A stretch of 64,000 bases of DNA from BOG-908 sp965198825 (GCA_965198825.1 CBDAQB010000002.1:248001-312000); one strand, 5' to 3'. Counted from the first letter of the stretch, positions 1 to 9,059 are shown. The notes: a model not told the origin generated them from the letters alone. Numbers and translations: made by a program.

Positions 1-1
1 G

Positions 2-964
2 AAATATGGGGTGACGGCGAACAATTTGCTGGGGCTTCGCATCGTCACCATCGAGGGCGAGATACTCGATATCGGCGGGGCGCATCTGGATGCCGCAGGC
101 TACGACTGGCTTGGGCTGCTGACAGGCAGCGAGGGCATGCTGGCCATGGTGACCGAGGTGACGGTGCGCATCCTGCGCAGCCCGGAAGGCCAGCGGGCCA
201 TGCTGGTGGGTTTCGAGGCCAGCGAGACGGCCGGCGCATGCGTGGATGCGATCATCGGCTCGGGCATCATTCCCGTGGCGCTCGAGTTCATGGACCGGCC
301 GGCGATCCATGCCTGCGAGGATTTCGCGCATGCCGGTTATCCGCTCGATGTGGAAGCGATGCTCATCATCGAGGTGGAGGGCAGCGTCGCCGAGCAGGAT
401 GCGCTGCTTGGGCGGATCACCAGCATCTGCCGGGAGTTCTCGCCGAAGACCCTGCGTGTTTCGGCGTCGGCCGAGGAGAGTGCGGCGATCTGGAAGGGCC
501 GCAAGGGCGCTTTCGGGGCGATCGGCCGGATAAGCCCTGATTATTTCTGCATGGATGGCACCATTCCGACGAGCCGCCTGCCCGAGACGTTGCGGCGCAT
601 CGGGGCGCTGGCGGCGGCTGCGGATTTGCAGGTGTGCAACATCTTCCATGCAGGCGACGGCAATCTTCATCCGCTGATCATGTTCGACGCCAACGACGCG
701 GACAGTTTTGCCCGGGCGGAGCGGCTGGGCGCGGACATCCTGACCCTGTGCGTCGATGTCGGCGGCTGCCTCACGGGCGAGCATGGCGTCGGCGTGGAGA
801 AGCGCGACCTGATGGGGTCGCAGTTCAATGAGGCCGAGCTTGATCAGCAACGCCGGATCAAGAGCGCGTTCGATCCGCAGTGGCTGCTGAACCCCTCCAA
901 AGTGTTCCCGCTGCTCGAAGACGCCCCGATAGTCGAAAAAGCCCGGCTACTCGAAAACGCATGA
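2..964 (+). CDS. glcD: Glycolate oxidase FAD-linked subunit GlcD (5' end outside the window)
   Basis: FAD-linked subunit of the membrane-associated glycolate dehydrogenase GlcDEF, which oxidises glycolate to glyoxylate. The reading frame is open from base 2 and starts inside the FAD-binding domain (KYGVTANNLLGL), so roughly the first third of the usual ~490 residues is missing. The C-terminal FAD-oxidase domain is complete, with the family motifs GDGNLHPLI and GCLTGEHGVGVEKRDLM. The stop overlaps the glcE start as ATGA, so the two are probably translationally coupled. A D-lactate dehydrogenase would look similar, but the following glcE and glcF decide for glycolate oxidase. Confidence 0.93.
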   Translation, partial: KYGVTANNLLGLRIVTIEGEILDIGGAHLDAAGYDWLGLLTGSEGMLAMVTEVTVRILRSPEGQRAMLVGFEASETAGACVDAIIGSGIIPVALEFMDRPAIHACEDFAHAGYPLDVEAMLIIEVEGSVAEQDALLGRITSICREFSPKTLRVSASAEESAAIWKGRKGAFGAIGRISPDYFCMDGTIPTSRLPETLRRIGALAAAADLQVCNIFHAGDGNLHPLIMFDANDADSFARAERLGADILTLCVDVGGCLTGEHGVGVEKRDLMGSQFNEAELDQQRRIKSAFDPQWLLNPSKVFPLLEDAPIVEKARLLENA

Positions 965-2178
965 GCGGATCGCTGCTGGAGCCGGCCGACGAAGAGTCGC
1001 TGGCCGGCATGGTGCGGAACGCGCATGCCGCGGGCGAGCCGCTTATGGTGCAGGGCGGCGGCACGAAGCTCGGCATGCTGCGTCCGGTGCAGGCGGCGCA
1101 CACCCTGACGACGCGTGGGCTGACGGGCTTTTCGCTTTACGCGCCGAAGGAGCTGGTCATGTCGGCTGCCGCGGGTACGGCTGTCGCGGATGTGGAAGCG
1201 AAGCTTGCCGAGCATGGGCAGCAGCTCATCGCGGAGCCGCCCGATCTTTCGAGATTGCTGAGCCCGTCGGCCACCGATGCAAGCCGGCAGACGCTGGGGG
1301 GCATACTGGCGACGAATTGGTCCGGGCCTCGCCGTGTCGCATGGGGCGCCATGCGCGATCATGTGTTGGGCGTGCGCGCCGTCGATGGCCGTGGCGAGGT
1401 GATGCGGTCCGGCGGGCGGGTGCTGAAGAACGTGACCGGCCTGGACATGTGCAAGCTGCTGACAGGCAGCCACGGCACGCTTGGGGTGATTACCGAAATT
1501 ACCCTGAAGGTTCTGCCCGCGGCCGAGCTGTCCGGTTCGGTGATGCTGACAGGGCTCGAGGCGACAGCTGCCGTCGCTGCCTTGTCGCGTTCGCTCGGCT
1601 CGCCTTTTTCGGTGTCCGGTGCTGCCTATTTGCCGCCCGAGGCTGCGGCCTTGCTGCCTGGCGCGCCGGCGCATTCCGTCGCTCTCGCGCGTATCGAGGA
1701 TTTCGCGGAGAGCGTCGCGTACCGTACGGCGAAGTTACGTGAGTTGCTGGGCGAGTTTGGCGAGGCGAGCATTCTCGATCATGCGGCGAGCGTCGCTGCG
1801 TGGGCCGCCATACGGCACGCCGCGGTGCTGCCTGCGGAAGATGCCGACGCCATCTGGCGGGTTTCGGTGCGGCCGTCGCGCGGCGCGGCAGTGCTGGGAG
1901 CGGCACAGGCACAAGGTGCACGCGGATATCTCGATTGGGGCGGCGGCCTTGTCATGCTGGCTGGCCAATCCACGGAAGCCATGCACCACGTCGTGACACA
2001 GGCGGCGGCGCAGGCTGGCGGCGTGTGGAGTTTGCTGCGTGCGCCGCAATCGATGCGTGCTGCCGTCGCCGTCATACCGGCCGAGGCGCCTGCCCTCGCC
2101 GCCATCACCAAACGCATCAAGGCCGTCATGGACCCCAAGAGCATTCTCAATCCCGGCCGTCTCGTGGCAGGGTTATAG
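961..2178 (+). CDS. glcE: Glycolate oxidase FAD-binding subunit GlcE
   Basis: Second flavin-binding subunit of glycolate oxidase, 405 residues. It has the short FAD_binding_4 architecture of GlcE. An N-terminal EPADEESLAGMV segment leads into the FAD motifs LGGILATNWSGP and GGRVLKNVTGLDMCKLL, then LTGSHGTLGVITE. The protein ends in the usual DPKSILNPGRL tail. I chose the ATG at 961 because it overlaps the glcD stop (ATGA). The frame is open 27 codons further upstream, but that part lies inside glcD. Three bases separate it from glcF, which is consistent with one glcDEF transcript. Confidence 0.93.
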   Translation: MSGSLLEPADEESLAGMVRNAHAAGEPLMVQGGGTKLGMLRPVQAAHTLTTRGLTGFSLYAPKELVMSAAAGTAVADVEAKLAEHGQQLIAEPPDLSRLLSPSATDASRQTLGGILATNWSGPRRVAWGAMRDHVLGVRAVDGRGEVMRSGGRVLKNVTGLDMCKLLTGSHGTLGVITEITLKVLPAAELSGSVMLTGLEATAAVAALSRSLGSPFSVSGAAYLPPEAAALLPGAPAHSVALARIEDFAESVAYRTAKLRELLGEFGEASILDHAASVAAWAAIRHAAVLPAEDADAIWRVSVRPSRGAAVLGAAQAQGARGYLDWGGGLVMLAGQSTEAMHHVVTQAAAQAGGVWSLLRAPQSMRAAVAVIPAEAPALAAITKRIKAVMDPKSILNPGRLVAGL

Positions 2179-2181
2179 ACG

Positions 2182-3507
2182 ATGCAAACCGATTTTTCAG
2201 AGGAGAGGCTTCGCGATCCTGCGTTTGCTTCCAGCAACCAGGTGTTGCGTACGTGCGTGCACTGCGGGTTCTGCACCGCGACCTGCCCGACCTTCGTTTT
2301 GCTCGGCGATGAACTCGATTCGCCGCGTGGCCGCATCTATTTAATGAAGGACATGCTGGAGAGCGGCCGGCCTGCCACGGAGGAAGTGGTGCGCCATGTC
2401 GATCGCTGCCTCTCCTGCCTGTCGTGCATGACGACCTGCCCTTCCGGCGTGAATTACATGCATCTGGTCGATCATGCGCGCGCCTATATCGAGGATACCT
2501 ACAAGCGGCCGTGGCACGACCGGATGCTGCGCGCGGTGCTCGCGAAGATCCTGCCCTACCCTGCAAGGTTCAGGATGGCAATGCGCCTGGCACAACTCGG
2601 CCGGCCATTCGCGCGTACCATCCCAGGCACTTCGATGCCGGCGCAGCGCTTGCGCGCCATGCTCGCACTCGCCCCCGCATCACTGCCCGCAGGACGTGCG
2701 TTGCAGGACACGAACCGCCATCCCGCCGCAGGCGAACGCCGGATGCGCGTGGCTCTGCTTGCCGGCTGTGCACAGCGGGTTCTTTCGCCCTCCATCAACG
2801 AGGCGACGATCAGCCTGCTCACAAGGCTAGGCGTGGAAGTCATCGTTCCTCCCGATGTCGGGTGCTGCGGCGCGCTGACGCATCACATGGGCCGCCATGA
2901 GCAGGCGGACGCCACCGCGCAGGCAGCGATCGAGGGTTTTGCACGCGAGCTCGAAGGCGAGGGACTCGATGCCATCATCATCAACACCTCGGGCTGCGGC
3001 ACGACGGTGAAGGACTACGGCTTCATGTTCCGCGCGGCCCCCGACGAACTGCGCGAACGCGCAGCGAAAGTCTCGGCGCTTACGCAGGACATCACCGAAT
3101 TCCTCACCAGCATCGACTATCGTCCGTCGCGCAAGGCGCCCACGCGCGATGGGCGGCCGATACGCATCGCCTACCACTCAGCCTGCAGCCTGCAGCACGG
3201 ACAGCGTGTCACCGACGCGCCGAAAGCCCTGCTGCGAAAGGCGGGTTTTACCGTCGTCGAGCCCACCGAACCGCACCTCTGCTGCGGCTCCGCCGGCACC
3301 TACAATATCATGCAGCCCGAAATCGCAGGACGCTTGCGCGCGCGAAAACTTCAGAACCTGCGCCGCACGAAACCCGACGTGATCGCCGCGGGCAATGTCG
3401 GCTGCCTCACGCAACTCGCCGGCGACGGGATTCCCACCATCCATACCGTTGAACTTCTCGATTGGATGGCAGGCGGCAAACGGCCCGCCGGATTGGGGGA
3501 AGTTTGA
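2182..3507 (+). CDS. glcF: Glycolate oxidase iron-sulfur subunit GlcF
   Basis: Iron-sulfur subunit that passes electrons from the flavin subunits of glycolate oxidase to the respiratory chain, 441 residues. Two ferredoxin-type 4Fe-4S motifs are visible: CVHCGFCTATCP at residues 25-36 and CLSCLSCMTTCP some 50 residues later. Two cysteine-rich CCG domains follow (CCGALTHHMG and CCGSAGTYN), as in heterodisulfide reductase-like proteins. Length and domain order match GlcF. It is the third gene of the glcDEF operon, and its stop overlaps the start of the next gene. Confidence 0.94.
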   Translation: MQTDFSEERLRDPAFASSNQVLRTCVHCGFCTATCPTFVLLGDELDSPRGRIYLMKDMLESGRPATEEVVRHVDRCLSCLSCMTTCPSGVNYMHLVDHARAYIEDTYKRPWHDRMLRAVLAKILPYPARFRMAMRLAQLGRPFARTIPGTSMPAQRLRAMLALAPASLPAGRALQDTNRHPAAGERRMRVALLAGCAQRVLSPSINEATISLLTRLGVEVIVPPDVGCCGALTHHMGRHEQADATAQAAIEGFARELEGEGLDAIIINTSGCGTTVKDYGFMFRAAPDELRERAAKVSALTQDITEFLTSIDYRPSRKAPTRDGRPIRIAYHSACSLQHGQRVTDAPKALLRKAGFTVVEPTEPHLCCGSAGTYNIMQPEIAGRLRARKLQNLRRTKPDVIAAGNVGCLTQLAGDGIPTIHTVELLDWMAGGKRPAGLGEV

Positions 3508-4037
3508 AGCGCACGCTCTGCACGGCCGCCGTTCTGCTGCTGGCGGCCGCCGCGCCGAACGATGCGGCGCAGCCGCTGCTCGATCAGTTGAAGGACGCGC
3601 CTACGCCTTTGCAGGCGGGAGCGCTCGAGACCAAGATCGAAAACGCCTGGCGGTCGATGGCGACACCCGCCGTGCAACTGCTCGTCGAGAATGCCATGAC
3701 CGAGCTGCAGCACAACAACACGAAAGCGGCGTTCGACAATCTCGACGCAGCCGTCGATCTGCAGCCTGGCCTTGCCGATCTCTGGCGCCTGCGCGGCCAG
3801 GCGCGGTTCGCGGCCGGCGATGAGCCGGGTGCTGCCGCAGACCTTGCGCAGGCGCTGTCACGCGAGCCGCGCGATTTCCCCGCACTTGCCGACCTGTCGC
3901 GCATTGCGGAGGAGCGGAAGGATTACAAGGATGCTTTGTCGGCCTGGGAGAAATTCATCCAGGTCGATCCTCATGCCGAGGGGGCGGAGAAGCGGCGGGA
4001 TTTGCTGCAGCGGCGGGTGGCGGGGGAGCCTTTGTAG
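3504..4037 (+). CDS. Exported tetratricopeptide-repeat protein
   Basis: A 177-residue protein with a signal peptide (KRTLCTAAVLLLAAAAPNDAA) followed by TPR-like helices. One repeat contains DAAVDLQPGLADLWRLRGQARF and the next lies around ALSREPRDFPALADLSRIAEE. Such proteins act as periplasmic scaffolds; no specific partner can be read from the sequence. I propose a TTG start at 3504, overlapping the glcF stop (TTGA) and preceded by GGGGGA. An in-frame upstream start at 3462 would put 14 non-signal residues in front of a clean signal peptide. It probably belongs to the glc transcript, although a role in glycolate metabolism is not shown. Confidence 0.75.
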   Translation: MKRTLCTAAVLLLAAAAPNDAAQPLLDQLKDAPTPLQAGALETKIENAWRSMATPAVQLLVENAMTELQHNNTKAAFDNLDAAVDLQPGLADLWRLRGQARFAAGDEPGAAADLAQALSREPRDFPALADLSRIAEERKDYKDALSAWEKFIQVDPHAEGAEKRRDLLQRRVAGEPL

Positions 4038-4040
4038 GGG

Positions 4041-4166
4041 GAAGGAAGCAGTTCTTTTTTGAAAAAAAGAACCAAAAAACTTCTATGTATTCAGGCCGGG
4101 CCGCTGTCACGATCTCGGTCCCACAGTCCAAAAGTTTTTTGCTTCTTTTTTTCAAAAAAGAAGACC
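4041..4166. repeat. AT-rich composite palindrome, element A copy 1
   Basis: Full copy between two convergent genes. The left arm reads TTCTTTTTTGAAAAAAAGAA then CCAAAAAAC. The right arm is its reverse complement apart from small changes (GTTTTTTGC then TTC, T7, CAAAAAAGAA). A GC-rich core of about 55 bases containing CACGATCTCGGTCCC lies between them. Each arm is itself a palindrome. GAAGGAAGC on the left flank and ACCTTAC on the right extend the symmetry. Confidence 0.9.
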
Positions 4167-5195
4167 TTACTTCCACCCCACATCAGCAACCCGAGCCAAC
4201 GGAATCTCGCCAACAAAAAGCGTAGAATCCCGCAGCGTGACCTTGACGTTGAGCGGCGCTCCAGGCGGCGCCATGACCTCGACCAGTGCCTTGTAGGTGG
4301 CCGCCAAACCCGGTCCGATGACGTGCGCGGACGCGAGCGCGTCGAGTGCTTCGCCGTAGCCGGCCACGTGGATTGTGCCGCTGCCTGCTGGCTGGAGTTT
4401 GCCGTCCAGGCCGAGTTGCGCGTCGCCTTGCAGGAGCAGCGGCCCCCAGCGGAGGTCGAGGGCGTGAATACGTAAAAAGCCGAGGCCGTCGTGCCAGCTT
4501 TGCGCCTGGGCGCGGCTGCTGGCGCCTGTCACGGGGGGCGAGATGAGCGTGGCGGAGGCAGAGAGATGTTTGACCAGCCCGCCGAGCGGCCAGCGGCCGG
4601 TGTCCGGGAGGGCGATGCCGGTGGCGGCGAAATCTCCCGTGGCGTCGATACCGCCGCGGCTGCTCTGGGCCTGACCGGAAACCAAAAGGGTGCCGATCTG
4701 GACGTCCTGCCGCCGTCTGGAAGATTGCAGCCCGCCTGCCAGGCCTTCTGCGGTGAGGGCTGCGTGGCGGGGCCGGCCGCTGCCTATCGGTACGAGTGCC
4801 TCGAGGCTTTCCGCATCGAAATCGAGCACCGGCAGGTGGCTGAGGCGCAGTGTTTCCTCGCCGAAGGGGGCGATGGCCAGGTGCCTTGGGTCGAAGAGGC
4901 GTATGCTGAGGACGATGCGGTCCACGCTCCAGGCGAGACCGCCGGGGATTGCGGCGCCAGCCCCTTCGATGCGGAGTTTCTTCAGGGTCAGCGCGGCGGC
5001 GAAGGGCCATCCGCCGGTTTCCGGGTCGCTTGATTGCACGGTCCAGCCGGAGGCGCGCATGTCAGTGGTGAGGGAGTCGAGATTCGACTGGAGCCGGGTG
5101 GTCGCGGCCTTCCAGGCGATGAAGTCGCCGGCGACCAGAAGGGCCAGCAGGGGCGCTGCGATTTTGAGTGCGGTGAGTCTCAGTTTCCGTGCCAA
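4167..5195 (-). CDS. DUF2125 family membrane-anchored protein
   Basis: About 342 residues. It has an N-terminal signal-anchor (LRLTALKIAAPLLALLVAGDF) followed by a long periplasmic region rich in beta-forming segments, typical of DUF2125 proteins of Alphaproteobacteria; the function is unknown. DUF2125 hallmarks visible are the post-anchor segment TRLQSNLDSL and GGWPFAAALTLKKLRIEG. I prefer the TTG start at 5195 because GAGG lies five bases upstream and it leaves a clean anchor. A GTG at 5246 would add 17 hydrophilic residues. It converges on the TPR gene across element A copy 1, which touches its stop codon. Confidence 0.72.
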   Translation of the reverse strand: MARKLRLTALKIAAPLLALLVAGDFIAWKAATTRLQSNLDSLTTDMRASGWTVQSSDPETGGWPFAAALTLKKLRIEGAGAAIPGGLAWSVDRIVLSIRLFDPRHLAIAPFGEETLRLSHLPVLDFDAESLEALVPIGSGRPRHAALTAEGLAGGLQSSRRRQDVQIGTLLVSGQAQSSRGGIDATGDFAATGIALPDTGRWPLGGLVKHLSASATLISPPVTGASSRAQAQSWHDGLGFLRIHALDLRWGPLLLQGDAQLGLDGKLQPAGSGTIHVAGYGEALDALASAHVIGPGLAATYKALVEVMAPPGAPLNVKVTLRDSTLFVGEIPLARVADVGWK

Positions 5196-5451
5196 GGCGG
5201 CCTCTTTCGGGCACGGTTTTCGAGACGAAACCGGCGGTCCGTCCACAAAGCCTTGTCAGGCCTAGGTATGTAGGGTCGGGTCCGCGCGCGGTTGTTCTGC
5301 GCGGTTGAGCAGGTTGCATGCATCCATCGGCTGAAATCATTGCCGATCAATGACTTGGTTTGCCGCGCCCACAGCCTGTTACAACCGCAAGGCTGTATGA
5401 CCCGCCCCTGCGGCGACCGGAAAAGCCAGGCATCCAAAGGAGTTAGGGCGA

Positions 5452-6216
5452 TCACTTGAATGTGAGGTTCAGCTTCGGGGAAGCAAAACTCACAGGGTTA
5501 TCCACAGGCTTGTGCGGTGTAGCCTCGGCACAACGCCAGGCATGTTCTACCTCGCCCAGGAGGGAGGCGCGCGGCGTGGAGGCGGCAATCGGCGGGTGCA
5601 CCGAGACATGGATGGTGCCCGGATACATGGCGAAGAAACCCTTCCCCCAGCAATGGCCGGAGTCTAACGCTACCGGAATGACCGGCAGGGCTGCATGGCG
5701 CGCGATGGCTGCCACGCCGGGCTGGAGCGGCACACGCTGGCCAGGCGGCACGCGGGTTCCTTCCGGGAAGATGACCACCTGGCGGCCGCCGGCGATCATG
5801 CGCGCGGTTTCGGCGAGCAGGCTGCGCAGGGCCGCGGCGCCGGCATCACGCCGGACCGGGATCATGCCGGCGTTAACCAGCAGCGCGCCGAAGACCGGGA
5901 TGCGGGTGAGCTCCTGCTTCATGACATAGCTTGGCTGCGGGAGAATGGTGAACCAGAGCAGCGTGTCCACCGCGGATTGGTGCTGGCAGGCGAGAAGGGC
6001 GGGACCGCCGGTGGGAAGGTGCTCGCGCCCGCTCACCACGATGCGGACACCGCAGACGATGCGGGCGCCGGCCAGCACGATCCTGATCCACAACCGCGCC
6101 AGGGCGAGTGAGCGCTGCCTGGCGAAGAGAAGGACAGGGATGCCGCCGGCGATGCAGAGCGCGGTGGTCACGCCGTAGAAGAACAACCGGAACAGCGCTG
6201 CGCGGAGAGCCCTCAT
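5452..6216 (-). CDS. plsC: 1-acyl-sn-glycerol-3-phosphate acyltransferase (PlsC family)
   Basis: Acylates lysophosphatidic acid to phosphatidic acid at the inner membrane, in phospholipid synthesis; 254 residues. The acyltransferase motif HQSAVD (HX4D form) follows an N-terminal hydrophobic segment. The second signature FPEGTRVPPG and the PVIPVALDSG block complete the family pattern. The ATG at 6216 overlaps the stop of the upstream ydcF-like gene (ATGA). The frame is open for a long way upstream, but that part is only a shadow of ydcF. It is the last gene of the ftsE-ftsX-ydcF-plsC operon. Confidence 0.9.
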   Translation of the reverse strand: MRALRAALFRLFFYGVTTALCIAGGIPVLLFARQRSLALARLWIRIVLAGARIVCGVRIVVSGREHLPTGGPALLACQHQSAVDTLLWFTILPQPSYVMKQELTRIPVFGALLVNAGMIPVRRDAGAAALRSLLAETARMIAGGRQVVIFPEGTRVPPGQRVPLQPGVAAIARHAALPVIPVALDSGHCWGKGFFAMYPGTIHVSVHPPIAASTPRASLLGEVEHAWRCAEATPHKPVDNPVSFASPKLNLTFK

Positions 6217-6848
6217 GCGGGGTCGGCTCCGCCCGGATAGCCGCTGGTGTCGCGGCCGTGTTGCAGGAAGGTCAGGCCGGCGGCCGAGCCCAGGTATTTG
6301 GTGTATTCCTCGGCGAGCAGCGACAGCATGGCGAATGCGGTGCCGTGGCGTGCCCGGGCCGGAGTGACGGGGACGGCGTGCAGCACGAGGTCCGGCGCCG
6401 TGCGGGCAAGCTCGGTCAGGGCGCGCGGCATGTGGTAGAAGGCGGTCACCACCAGGAGCGAGTGCAGGTGGTTGGCATGCGCCCAGGCGGCGGCCTCGTC
6501 TGCGTTGCCGGCGGTGTTCGTCGCAGCGCGGCCCAGGCTGATGCGCTCCGCCAGCGGATCGGGATCGACGCCTGTGCCGTGCAGCAGTTCGGCGAGTTCG
6601 GCGCCGTGGCCGACGCCGGAGATCAGCAGGCGCTCGCAGCAGCCTTCCTGGAGTAGGCGAAGACCGGTGGCGATGCGCTCGGCGCCGCCTGTGAGAACCA
6701 CGATCCCGTCCGCCATGCCGGGGTTTCCCGCGGGGCGGGTGACATCGCGTATGAACCAGAGGAAGCCGCCAGCCCAGAGCAGGGCGATTGCGCCGGCGGC
6801 CAGGGCGGCCGTCCTCGGCACGGATGCGCGGCGTGTCAGCAGCGTCAT
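6213..6848 (-). CDS. YdcF/ElyC-family (DUF218) membrane protein
   Basis: A 211-residue protein with one N-terminal transmembrane segment (AALAAGAIALLWAGGFLWFI) and a DUF218 domain. The domain motifs are DGIVVLTGGAERIATGL, then LLISGVGHG, then ATNTAGNADEAA, and VVTAFYHMPRAL. Members of this family are linked to envelope or undecaprenyl-phosphate metabolism (ElyC, SanA), but the substrate here is unknown. The ATG at 6848 overlaps the ftsX stop (ATGA), and the gene's own stop overlaps plsC, so the four-gene operon is tightly coupled. Confidence 0.85.
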   Translation of the reverse strand: MTLLTRRASVPRTAALAAGAIALLWAGGFLWFIRDVTRPAGNPGMADGIVVLTGGAERIATGLRLLQEGCCERLLISGVGHGAELAELLHGTGVDPDPLAERISLGRAATNTAGNADEAAAWAHANHLHSLLVVTAFYHMPRALTELARTAPDLVLHAVPVTPARARHGTAFAMLSLLAEEYTKYLGSAAGLTFLQHGRDTSGYPGGADPA

Positions 6849-7747
6849 GGCAGTTGCGCGAGCCAGGAGCGGACAGTCGCCTGCGCCGTCGCCCAGCCGA
6901 TGCAGGCCGCGGCGAGCGGCAGTGCGGGCAGCGCCTCCCACAGGGCGAGCGGCAGCCGGGCGGCCATGGCGGAAGGCGCCTGGCTCGGCTGAAAGGGTGC
7001 GGCGAGCGAGGCCAGGCCAAGCAGCATGGGGATGGCGCACAGCAGGCCGATCAGCGCCCCCGCGAAGGTCAGAACGGTGAGTCTCGAGGCGAAACGGCCG
7101 GCTATCATTCCATCGGTCGCTCCCAGTCCATGCACGATTTCGATGGCGTCGCGGCGCGCTGCAAGGCCAGCGCGTGTTGCGACGGACACCACGGCGGCCG
7201 CCACGAAGGCGACAAGCGCCAGGGCGATGGCGGCACAGGCCTGCAGGCTGTCAGCCAGGCTGGCCAGCCGTTCGAACCATACGCCATTTGCCTCCACCAG
7301 CGCACCTGGCGCCACCGGGGCGAGCATCGCGGCGAGCACCTGAGCCGAGCCGGCAGCCGCATGGACCTCGAACACCGCGGGCATGGCGAGCGAGAGATGG
7401 GCTGCGTCCGGGCCGAGCCAGGGTGCGAGCACGTCGCCGATTTCCGCAGCGGACAGCCGGCGCGACGTGATGACGCCCGGGGCACTCGCCAGCGCTCGGG
7501 CGGCCGCTTCGGCGCGCGTGGAGGCGCCGGACGGCGCGTCGGGGTCGGGGATCTGCACGGTCAGCATCGCGCCGGCGTCGCCCTGCCAGCGGGATGCGAG
7601 ACCGTGCGCGGCGATGGCGCCGGCGAGGGCCAGCACTGCGAGGAAGACCATGGAGGCGACTAACGCAGGCAACAGGCGGTCGGACAGGGCGCGGCGAAGG
7701 CCGAGGTCGTCGGCATGGCGTGGTCTGAAGGAAGGTGCGCCAGCCAC
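6845..7747 (-). CDS. ftsX: Cell division ABC transporter permease FtsX
   Basis: Membrane partner of FtsE, which together control periplasmic peptidoglycan hydrolases at the septum. 300 residues. A first transmembrane helix (LLPALVASMVFLAVLALAGAIAAHGL) is followed by a periplasmic loop of about 110 residues. Three more hydrophobic segments lie in the C-terminal half (for example CAAIALALVAFVAAAVVSVA), giving the four-helix FtsX layout. The start is a GTG at 7747, three bases after the ftsE stop. Confidence 0.88.
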   Translation of the reverse strand: MAGAPSFRPRHADDLGLRRALSDRLLPALVASMVFLAVLALAGAIAAHGLASRWQGDAGAMLTVQIPDPDAPSGASTRAEAAARALASAPGVITSRRLSAAEIGDVLAPWLGPDAAHLSLAMPAVFEVHAAAGSAQVLAAMLAPVAPGALVEANGVWFERLASLADSLQACAAIALALVAFVAAAVVSVATRAGLAARRDAIEIVHGLGATDGMIAGRFASRLTVLTFAGALIGLLCAIPMLLGLASLAAPFQPSQAPSAMAARLPLALWEALPALPLAAACIGWATAQATVRSWLAQLP

Positions 7748-7750
7748 GCC

Positions 7751-8452
7751 TCACCTGATCCTGTCGCCGGCGCGGCCGGTTTCGGCGACGAGGCGCCCTG
7801 CCTGGAGAACAAGCGACCGTGCCGGATGGCGTTGCACCAGGCTCTCGTTGTGCGTGGCGACGACGACGGTGGTGCCCAGGCGGTTCAGCTCGGCGAGCAA
7901 CTGCATCAGGCGCTCGGCCTGCTCGTCGTCGAGGTTGCCGGTCGGCTCGTCTGCGAGCAGCAGCGCAGGGCGGCCGATGACGGCGCGCGCAATGGCGACA
8001 CGCTGCTGTTCGCCGCCGGAGAGCTGTGCGGGATGCGCCTCGCTACGTGCGGACAGGCCGACCCAGCGCAGCATTTCCGAAACGTCCGCGCGGAGCTGCC
8101 CCTCGGGGCGCCCGGCGAGGCGAAGCGGCAGGGCGACATTGTCGAACGCAGACAGATGCGGGAGCAGGCGAAAATCCTGGAACACGACACCAATTTGGCG
8201 GCGCAAGGCAGGCAGGTCGCGCCGGCGCGCCTCCTCGATGCGCGCGCCGAGGACGCGCAGCCGGCCGCTGGTCGGCCGCACGGCGAGGGTGAGAAGGCGA
8301 AGCAGGCTCGTCTTGCCTGCGCCCGAGGGGCCGAGCAGCCAGCGGAAACTGCCTGCCGCCAGCGATACGGTGAGATCTTCCAGTACCGCAGGGCCCGTGC
8401 GGCCGTAGCGCAGGCTGACCGACTCGAGCGAGAAGCCTCCCTCCGCATTCAT
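7751..8452 (-). CDS. ftsE: Cell division ABC transporter ATP-binding protein FtsE
   Basis: ATPase of the FtsEX divisome complex, 233 residues. It carries Walker A (GPSGAGKTS), the Q-loop around VVFQDFRLLPHLSAFDNVALPL (the FtsE-typical segment), the ABC signature (LSGGEQQRVAIARA) and Walker B (ALLLADEPTGNLD), then the switch histidine in VVVATHN. I chose the ATG at 8452. Longer in-frame starts exist upstream, but the family begins close to the FSLESVSLRYG strand. The gene heads a four-gene minus-strand operon and is divergent from a zinc-ribbon gene. Confidence 0.93.
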   Translation of the reverse strand: MNAEGGFSLESVSLRYGRTGPAVLEDLTVSLAAGSFRWLLGPSGAGKTSLLRLLTLAVRPTSGRLRVLGARIEEARRRDLPALRRQIGVVFQDFRLLPHLSAFDNVALPLRLAGRPEGQLRADVSEMLRWVGLSARSEAHPAQLSGGEQQRVAIARAVIGRPALLLADEPTGNLDDEQAERLMQLLAELNRLGTTVVVATHNESLVQRHPARSLVLQAGRLVAETGRAGDRIR

Positions 8453-8552
8453 CTTCCGTCGCATCCTTCCGACGGTGACCTTCTGCCCGCAGGCCGCCGT
8501 GATTGCCAAGCGGAGGGGCACGCCGCAAGATACGGTTGCGTAAGGAGTCGTC

Positions 8553-8924
8553 ATGCGTGTCGTCTGCCCCTCTTGCGGAGCCGTCTACGCGGTGCCCGAC
8601 TCAGCTCTCGCCAGCCGCCGCCTCATGCGCTGCGCCCGCTGCGCGCACGAGTTCACGCCGCCGGAGCTGGCGGAGCCGGAGCCGGAGCAGGAAGAGCCGC
8701 CGGAGATTGTCCCTGAGCCAATCGAGCCCCCCGCGGCGCCTAGCGTCGCCGTGGCGGCGGAGCCTGTCGTTGGACGGGATGTGAAGGCGCAGGTTCTTGC
8801 AGGCTGGGTCGCGAGTTTTCTGCTGCTGACGGTGCTGGTGTTTGCTGGCGTGGCGTGGCGCAAGCCGGTGATGCGGGTTTGGCCTGCTAGCGCTCGGCTT
8901 TATTCGGTGATGGGGTTGCCGTAG
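8553..8924 (+). CDS. MJ0042-type zinc-ribbon membrane protein
   Basis: A 123-residue protein with an N-terminal zinc ribbon of the MJ0042 type. Its metal ligands are the pairs CPSC at residues 5-8 and CARC around residues 28-31. A Glu/Pro-rich linker (PEPEPEQEEPPEIVPEP) follows, then one transmembrane helix (VASFLLLTVLVFAGVAW). The function is unknown; related proteins in Alphaproteobacteria sit beside ftsE. AAGGAG precedes the start at a good distance. It diverges from ftsE across about 100 bases, so a shared regulatory region is likely. Confidence 0.8.
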   Translation: MRVVCPSCGAVYAVPDSALASRRLMRCARCAHEFTPPELAEPEPEQEEPPEIVPEPIEPPAAPSVAVAAEPVVGRDVKAQVLAGWVASFLLLTVLVFAGVAWRKPVMRVWPASARLYSVMGLP

Positions 8925-8927
8925 GGA

Positions 8928-9058
8928 AGGAAGCAGTTCTTTTTTGAAAAAAAAAACCAAAAAACTTTTGGACCTTTTGGCTGGGCGTTCCCACGATCTC
9001 GGTCCCCAAGTCGCAAAAGTTTTTTGCTTCTTTTTTTCAAAAAAGAAGACCTTGCTTA
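8928..9058. repeat. AT-rich composite palindrome, element A copy 2
   Basis: Full copy between the convergent zinc-ribbon gene and prpB. The left arm is the gaacc-type (here with an A-run) and the right arm the gcttc-type. The core TTCCCACGATCTCGGTCCCC is in the same orientation as in copy 1. Symmetric flanks are GGAAGGAAGC and CCTTGCTT. Confidence 0.9.
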
Positions 9059-9059
9059 C

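Noticed and set aside
4041..4166. Short Phe/Lys-rich peptides readable from the AT-rich repeats
   Set aside because: The same peptide fragments appear at every element A copy in any frame. They come from the A/T tracts and have no ribosome-binding sites; frames that begin there are false extensions of real genes.
5438..5929. AAAGGAG followed by an open frame on the plus strand, antisense to plsC
   Set aside because: The nearest start is 13 or more bases from the purine run, the frame is entirely antisense to plsC motifs, and the peptide has no recognisable features.
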